A stretch of 64,000 nt of DNA. It comes from MGBC120314 sp051877855 (GTDB lineage: Bacteria; Bacillota; Clostridia; Lachnospirales; Lachnospiraceae). The translations under genes were made by a program, and so were the position numbers. Within the stretch, counting starts at the first letter, position 1. Each line of letters opens with the position of its first letter. The DNA is taken from assembly GCA_051877855.1 (NCBI GenBank), contig JBJEJH010000037.1, forward strand, positions 35,676 through 99,675, written 5' to 3'. Shown here in pieces: positions 60,480 to 64,000 of the stretch. Under the pieces are notes generated by a model. It was given only the letters and a program-made list of their open reading frames with translations, was not told where the DNA came from and searched no databases.

Positions 60480-60517
60480 TTGAATTTTTGCTTAAAATAA
60501 TTTATAATTTTAAGCAA
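60480..60517 (+). promoter_or_regulatory. gdhA promoter overlapped by a perfect palindrome
   Basis: TTGAAT (60480-60485), a 17-bp spacer and TATAAT (60503-60508) form the promoter. The perfect 11-bp inverted repeat TTGCTTAAAAT (60488-60498) / ATTTTAAGCAA (60507-60517) spans the spacer and the -10 element, which is a repressor-like position. The transcript would start ~65 nt before gdhA. The rest of the 60270-60480 interval is AT-rich with nothing recognised. Confidence 0.6.
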
Positions 60518-60580
60518 ATGAGTCGAAGCCTTGGACTTAAAATGAGGCATACATTTAATTATTTAAAGGAGATCTAGGTT

Positions 60581-61881
60581 ATGGGATACGTAGATGAGGT
60601 ATTGGAGAGCGTTAAGAAGAAGAACGCTGATCAGCCTGAATTCTTACAGGCTGTTGGTGAAGTACTTGAGTCATTAAGACCGGTAGTTGATGCAAACGAG
60701 GAACTTTACAGAAAGAATGCAATTCTGGAGAGAATCGTAGAGCCGGATCGTCAGATCATGTTCAGAGTACCATGGGTAGATGATAAGGGTCAGGTTCAGG
60801 TAAACAGAGGTTATCGTGTACAGTTCAATAATGCAATTGGACCATACAAGGGAGGTTTAAGACTTCATCCATCAGTAAACCTTAGCATTATTAAGTTCCT
60901 TGGTTTCGAACAGATTTTCAAGAATTCTCTTACAACACTTCCAATCGGTGGTGGTAAGGGTGGTTCTGACTTCGATCCAAAGGGTAAGTCAGACAGAGAA
61001 ATTATGGCATTCTGCCAGAGCTTTGTAACAGAACTTTACAAGTACATCGGAGCTGATCAGGACGTTCCTGCCGGTGATATCGGAACAGGCGCAAGAGAAA
61101 TCGGTTTCATGTACGGTCAGTATAAGAGAATTACAAACCAGTACGAAGGTGTACTTACAGGTAAGGGACTTTCCTACGGCGGTTCTTTAGCTCGTACACA
61201 GGCTACAGGTTATGGTTTATTATATCTTACAAACGCATTATGGAAGGATCATGGTATGAGCCTTGAAGGTAAGATTGCTGCTGTATCAGGTGCTGGTAAC
61301 GTAGCTATCTACGCAATTGAAAAGGCATATCAGTTAGGCGCTAAGCCGGTTACATGTTCTGATTCTACAGGCTGGATTTATGATCCGGAAGGAATTGATG
61401 TTGAACTTCTTAAGGAGATTAAGGAAGTTAAGAGAGCACGTCTTTCAGAGTATGCTGCTGCAAGACCTTCAGCTCAGTATCATGAGAAGAAGAACGCAGA
61501 AGATCATGGCGTATGGTCCATCAAGTGTGATCTTGCTCTTCCATGTGCTACACAGAACGAGCTTAACCTTGAAGATGCCAAGATGCTTGTTGCTAACGGC
61601 GTAATCTCTGTAACAGAGGGTGCTAATATGCCTACAACTCTTGAAGCTACAAAGTACCTTCAGGAGAACGGTGTTCTTTTCGTAGGTGGTAAGGCTGCCA
61701 ATGCCGGTGGTGTTGCTACATCTGCTCTTGAAATGAGCCAGAACTCAGAAAGACTTAGCTGGACATTTGAAGAAGTTGACGGAAAGCTTAAGAACATCAT
61801 GGAGACAATCTACGCTAACATTAGTGATGCTGCAAAGCGTTACGGCGTAGAAGGCGACTATGTTGCAGGTGCTAACATCGC
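60581..61881 (+). CDS. gdhA: NADP-type glutamate dehydrogenase (3' end lost in scaffold gap)
   Basis: 434 residues are visible of an expected ~444. The enzyme aminates 2-oxoglutarate to glutamate. The sequence FRVPWVDDKGQVQVNRGYRVQFN, GPYKGGLRLHPSVN, LPIGGGKGGSDFDPKGKSD (catalytic Lys) and VPAGDIGTGAREIGFMYGQY are those of hexameric bacterial GdhA. The nucleotide fold is marked by AAVSGAGNVA. Codon use is highly restricted, so expression should be high. The ATG follows AAAGGAG. The frame runs into 100 N; residues read beyond the gap are antisense to hicB and do not belong to this protein. Confidence 0.95.
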
Positions 61882-61981
61882 NNNNNNNNNNNNNNNNNNN
61901 NNNNNNNNNNNNNNNNNNNNNNNNNNNNNNNNNNNNNNNNNNNNNNNNNNNNNNNNNNNNNNNNNNNNNNNNNNNNNNNNN
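61882..61981. other. assembly gap of 100 N
   Basis: Exactly 100 N mark a scaffold join of unknown true length. It cuts off the last ~10 codons of gdhA on the left and the C-terminal part of hicB on the right. The adjacency of the core region to the HicAB island is therefore an assembly inference, not directly sequenced. Confidence 0.98.
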
Positions 61982-62310
61982 GCTTCTTCGTTAAGCCATT
62001 CCGGGATAGTAAGAGTTTTCTTTACAGCTTTAGAACCGGTGCGTTTTTTGTAGGCGAGCATATCAAATTCAATAACCACTAACACAGCGTCTTCATCTAC
62101 AGTAATTTTATCTACTGATGATGGTGCAGGGAAAGGAATATGACTCTTTTCCATATCAGCAAGACATAAGCCAAGTGCATCAATAGCCATACTATAAGCG
62201 TCTTCCATGTTGTCACCTTGTGTCAGACATTCAGGAATATCTGGAAAAGAAACCCAAAAGCCACCTTCTTCTGCCTTGTGAAATAATGCCGGATAAAATA
62301 ATCTGTTCAT
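61982..62310 (-). CDS. hicB: HicB antitoxin (C-terminus lost in gap)
   Basis: 109 residues are visible. The N-terminal half has the HicB partial RNase-H-like fold: YPALFHKAEEGGFWVSFPDIPECLTQGDN, with the usual A..DALGLCL helix next. The end KKTLTIPEWLNEE is the beginning of a HicB DNA-binding domain, where the gap interrupts it. The ATG at 62310 follows TGGAGG. It is 27 bp downstream of hicA, the common hicAB order. The antitoxin should bind HicA and repress the operon at the CACGTG repeats. Confidence 0.9.
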
Positions 62311-62337
62311 AATATATACCTCCAATATTGGACAGGA

Positions 62338-62526
62338 CTATTTAAGCCCTGCCTGTTTAAGTATTGCCTGTTCCAGCCCTTTTTTAAGAGCTTTACCGTG
62401 ATAAGGAACAATGGTTTGTCGATTAGTGGTTTCATTAACCATTTTAACATGTGAGCCGTTTTGACTAACTTCTTTAAAACCATTCTTTTTTAGAAGTTTA
62501 ATCATTTCTTTTGAAGTCATTGGCAT
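62338..62526 (-). CDS. hicA: HicA toxin (mRNA interferase)
   Basis: This 62-residue double-stranded-RNA-binding-like fold toxin has TSKEMIKLLKKNGFKEVSQNGSHVKM, with the catalytic His in GSH, and the following TIVPYHGKALKKGL. It cleaves mRNA independently of ribosomes unless HicB neutralises it. The ATG at 62526 follows AAAGGAG with nine bases of spacing. It is the first gene of the pair. Confidence 0.93.
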   Translation of the reverse strand: MPMTSKEMIKLLKKNGFKEVSQNGSHVKMVNETTNRQTIVPYHGKALKKGLEQAILKQAGLK

Positions 62527-62557
62527 TGCGTGTATCTCCTTTCCTTATCTTGTATAT

Positions 62558-62586
62558 ATTATAACACGTGTTTACACGTGTGTCAA
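62558..62586 (-). promoter_or_regulatory. hicAB promoter with a spacer made of twin CACGTG palindromes
   Basis: On the minus strand a perfect TTGACA (62581-62586), a 17-bp spacer CACGTGTAAACACGTGT and a perfect TATAAT (62558-62563) make a full-consensus promoter. The spacer contains two CACGTG palindromes (62565-62570 and 62575-62580) exactly 10 bp apart, one helical turn. A HicB dimer bound there would cover both promoter elements. Confidence 0.85.
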
Positions 62587-62642
62587 TAAAATACATATTA
62601 ATACGTATCAATTATTTAAATTTATCTCATAGTTTCATAGTT

Positions 62643-62852
62643 TTAACTTATAAGCATATAGTCTTTTATTTTACGTTGTGAGCCGCTGCCCAAAGAGACC
62701 ATTTTCGTGACTTTACGAAAATGGTCGGAGACCACTATATTACTGGTTTTGCAAGATTCCATTGCTCGTTGTATGGCGTTATAAAAATTCTCCCAACGTT
62801 CATATCCAAGAAGTGGCATTAAGTCTCTAATTTCTATACGTCTTTTATCCAT
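62643..62852 (-). pseudogene. truncated DinD (DNA-damage-inducible protein D) fragment
   Basis: 69 residues from an ATG with a GGAGG site match the N-terminal part of DinD: IRDLMPLLGYERWENFYNAI, then VVSDHFRKVTKMVSLGSGSQRKIKDYML. Complete DinD is ~280 residues. Here the frame stops just after the conserved DY(K/M)LS region and no continuation is seen before hicA. It is probably a remnant, although the good ribosome site means a short peptide could be made. Assignment rests on remembered family sequence. Confidence 0.65.
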
Positions 62853-62980
62853 AAAAACCTCCGGTTCATGCAATTCATCTAGTTAAATATATTCATCAGG
62901 CAAAAAGAGTATCAATAACCCTTCCCATACATCTTGAATCTTCCGTAAGAGGAATAGGCGCATATTCTTTATTATGAAAT

Positions 62981-63008
62981 GCTCCGGCGAAAGCTGGGGC
63001 GTTTTTAC
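62981..63008. terminator. hairpin with GAAA tetraloop and T-run
   Basis: GCTCCGGC (62981-62988), GAAA and GCTGGGGC (62993-63000) pair with two G-U pairs, followed by GTTTTTAC. A GNRA-like loop and T-run give it terminator geometry on the plus strand. No intact plus-strand gene precedes it, so it is probably a leftover of a lost gene. Confidence 0.5.
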
Positions 63009-63011
63009 TTG

Positions 63012-63188
63012 TTACTGCTGTTTCATTTTTTGACTTATACGATATTGTGTAGCGTCAGCTACATCAGTAAATTCTACGGTTTTATCAAAATTTTCTTTTA
63101 CAACTTTTTTATTTCATCTAAAGTAACATTGAAGAATTCTCGACGTTGGTTAACCATGTTAAATTTTTTGTTTTCAAATGCTCGACTG
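63012..63188 (-). pseudogene. frameshifted C-terminal remnant of a GIY-YIG/T5orf172 (DUF4041-type) protein
   Basis: Reading the minus strand from 63188, the frame gives SRAFENKKFNMVNQRREFF and NVTLDEIKK, then a stop. Adding one base in the A-run at plus 63105-63111 restores VVKENFDKTVEFTDVADATQ and YRISQKMKQQ to a stop at 63012. The NMVNQRREFF-V-L-EI pattern is the C-terminal part of T5orf172/Mug113-type GIY-YIG domains. No N-terminal part is present. It is a decayed fragment. Confidence 0.5.
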
Positions 63189-63193
63189 CTTTA

Positions 63194-63550
63194 CAAGTAA
63201 GAAGAACAATCTACACAATAGAAGATAGGAAGTTACTATTTGAAGTGCAGTTTAAGAATATGCTGATTTATTTAGATACAAGAGAAGTAATCCGACATAA
63301 TAGGAAGGTGAGATTGACTTTTACAGAATTTGAGATTTTACAACTATTGGCCCAAAATCCAGGCAAATTATATAGTAAAGAACAGATTTATGATATTGTA
63401 TGGAAAGAGCCCTATTCCGGGGATTATAACATTGTGATGAGTCATATCCGGAATATTCGGGAGAAGATAGAGGATAACCCAAGTAAGCCAATCTACATAC
63501 AGACGGTTTGGGGAGTCGGCTATCGGTTTAATAAAAAATTGGTCAAATAA
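63194..63550 (+). pseudogene. response-regulator DNA-binding domain remnant (OmpR winged helix)
   Basis: The open frame encodes an OmpR/PhoB-type winged helix: EVIRHNRKVRLTFTEFEILQ, GKLYSKEQIYDIVWKEPYSG and YIQTVWGVGYRF, a complete DNA-binding domain. The receiver domain is absent. Sequence before ~63194 is antisense to the GIY-YIG remnant, so the apparent N-terminus is not native. No good ribosome site precedes any ATG (63260 is the first usable). It is best read as a truncated regulator at a recombination junction, though expression as a stand-alone winged-helix protein cannot be excluded. Confidence 0.6.
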
Positions 63551-63603
63551 TAGTAATATAAGTGACGAAACGTAACTATATCAAGGAAAGGAAGTTTGTG
63601 GTT

Positions 63604-63738
63604 ATGGATATTGAGGACTATGAGCGTGAAAAAGCTGAAAAGAAGTTACTCATGATACTGCAGGAAGCAGAAGAGGCTGTTAGGGATGAATGCGACTGGA
63701 TGAGTTTGGATGAACTGAAGAAATCCGTTGGGGTATAA
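63604..63738 (+). CDS. short Phd/YefM-like antitoxin C-terminal fragment (44 residues)
   Basis: An ATG preceded by an AAGGAAAGGAAG-type ribosome site opens MDIEDYEREKAEKKLLMILQ, then a short acidic stretch and WMSLDELKKSVGV. The (I/L)-DYER-x-KA-x(3)-LL-x(2)-L-x-EAE pattern and the final SLDELK are typical of the C-terminal toxin-binding half of Phd/YefM-type antitoxins. The DNA-binding N-terminal half is missing and no toxin follows. It is either a remnant or a free toxin-neutralising peptide. Confidence 0.45.
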   Translation: MDIEDYEREKAEKKLLMILQEAEEAVRDECDWMSLDELKKSVGV

Positions 63739-63782
63739 TACGGTAGACAAGACGACTTTAAATTTAATGACAAACTAAAATG

Positions 63783-63822
63783 AGCAGGTATTGCAAAGTG
63801 TTTGTAATATCTGCTTTTTTTA
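63783..63822 (+). terminator. intrinsic terminator after the antitoxin-like fragment
   Basis: AGCAGGTATTGCAAA (63783-63797) and TTTGTAATATCTGCT (63801-63815) pair over 15 bp with two G-U pairs around GTG, followed by TTTTTT. Confidence 0.8.
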
Positions 63823-63918
63823 CGGGCTGATAATAATGGTTGATAATGTGTTTTATTTTTTATAGTAGAGGATTTTATATAAAAATACATTTAAATGAGA
63901 AAAAATCGAATTTGAATG

Positions 63919-63946
63919 TTGATTTTATGAAAAAACGGTATATACT
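63919..63946 (+). promoter_or_regulatory. promoter of the last, partial gene
   Basis: TTGATT (63919-63924), a 16-bp spacer and TATACT (63941-63946) lie 32 bp before the start codon at 63978. Confidence 0.5.
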
Positions 63947-63977
63947 AGAAAGTAGAAAAGAAGGTGAGGTAGCAATC

Positions 63978-64000
63978 ATGTTAATTCAATTTAATTTTAA
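63978..64000 (+). CDS. start of a gene, possibly an AAA15-type ATPase (3' partial)
   Basis: AAGGTGAGG precedes an ATG at 63978 and the first seven codons read MLIQFNF before the window ends. Many AAA15/OLD-like ATP-binding proteins of abortive-infection systems begin MLIQFxF(K/E)NF. Seven residues cannot prove it. Confidence 0.35.

Noticed and set aside
60301..60480. Riboswitch or small RNA gene before gdhA
   Set aside because: AT-rich with no stable stem or known motif; the promoter lies downstream of it.
62898..62975. Plus-strand KRVSITLPIHLE resembling a ribbon-helix-helix antitoxin
   Set aside because: Only ~25 residues, no start codon or ribosome site, and a stop soon after; the match is probably chance.
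62905..63000. Minus-strand open stretch reading EYAPIPLTEDSRCMGRVIDTL
   Set aside because: No start or family recognised, and its upstream end lies in a terminator-like hairpin.
63146..63193. N-terminal extension of the winged-helix ORF
   Set aside because: This stretch is antisense to the GIY-YIG remnant and not regulator sequence.

Overview
The window looks like chromosomal DNA of a gut-type anaerobic Firmicute, most likely a member of the Lachnospiraceae (Clostridia). Reasons seen in the sequence: about 40 % GC, strong AGGAGG-type ribosome binding sites, near-consensus sigma-A promoters, a leucine T-box leader before leuA, an Fe-S type two-subunit L-serine dehydratase, MsmX/UgpC-type sugar ABC transport, lipoproteins with LTGC lipoboxes, and highly expressed fucO-like and gdhA genes with restricted codon use. 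The genus cannot be fixed from the sequence alone. No rRNA, tRNA, CRISPR array or complete insertion sequence was found. A run of 100 N at 61882-61981 is a scaffold join.

Layout. 1-5.9 kb: 3' end of a hybrid sensor kinase (receiver plus Hpt), an AraC-type regulator divergent from a heterodimeric ABC exporter pair, and a small protein with a duplicated domain. 6-12.6 kb: a BlaI/BlaR1-like regulator pair with a promoter-overlapping operator, a BcrA-type ABC-2 exporter with two permeases, and a CPBP protease. Together these look like an envelope-stress or peptide-resistance block. 12.6-23.6 kb: sdaAB-sdaAA behind a leader that looks like an attenuator, an EAL protein with a degenerate GGDEF domain, a LiaF-like/DUF4097-like pair, an SPL-type radical SAM protein, an M20 amidohydrolase, an aromatic-acid-exporter-like protein, an orphan MotA and a fructokinase. 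23.6-28.2 kb: a very large triple-repeat multicopper-oxidase-like protein coupled to a DUF2935 protein. 28.4-34 kb: a sugar-binding lipoprotein next to a chemoreceptor, a SurA-N-like protein, a LysM-GH18 protein and a divergent cis-prenyltransferase. 34-46 kb: carB, an OmpR-type two-component system, a 1,010-residue protein combining a WYL-like domain, a UPF1-type helicase and a nuclease-like domain, and three membrane or small unknowns. 46-51.6 kb: a complete sugar or glycerol-phosphate-type ABC importer and a secreted lipoprotein. 51.7-61.9 kb: a NUDIX-DUF2971 operon, a thioesterase, a PfkB sugar-phosphate kinase, a FucO-like dehydrogenase, an orphan eukaryotic-type hisA, a DHH phosphoesterase, T-box-controlled leuA and gdhA.

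After the scaffold gap (62-64 kb) the character changes. An autoregulated HicAB toxin-antitoxin pair is followed by a chain of broken genes: a truncated DinD, a frameshifted GIY-YIG/T5orf172 tail, a response-regulator DNA-binding tail and a Phd-type antitoxin tail. The window ends in the first codons of what may be an AAA15-type ATPase. This reads as a decayed accessory or defence island.

The strongest candidates for something undescribed are the WYL-helicase-nuclease protein (40088-43120), the DUF2935 plus triple multicopper-oxidase operon (23636-28216), and the sdaAB leader with mutually exclusive hairpins (12654-12772).
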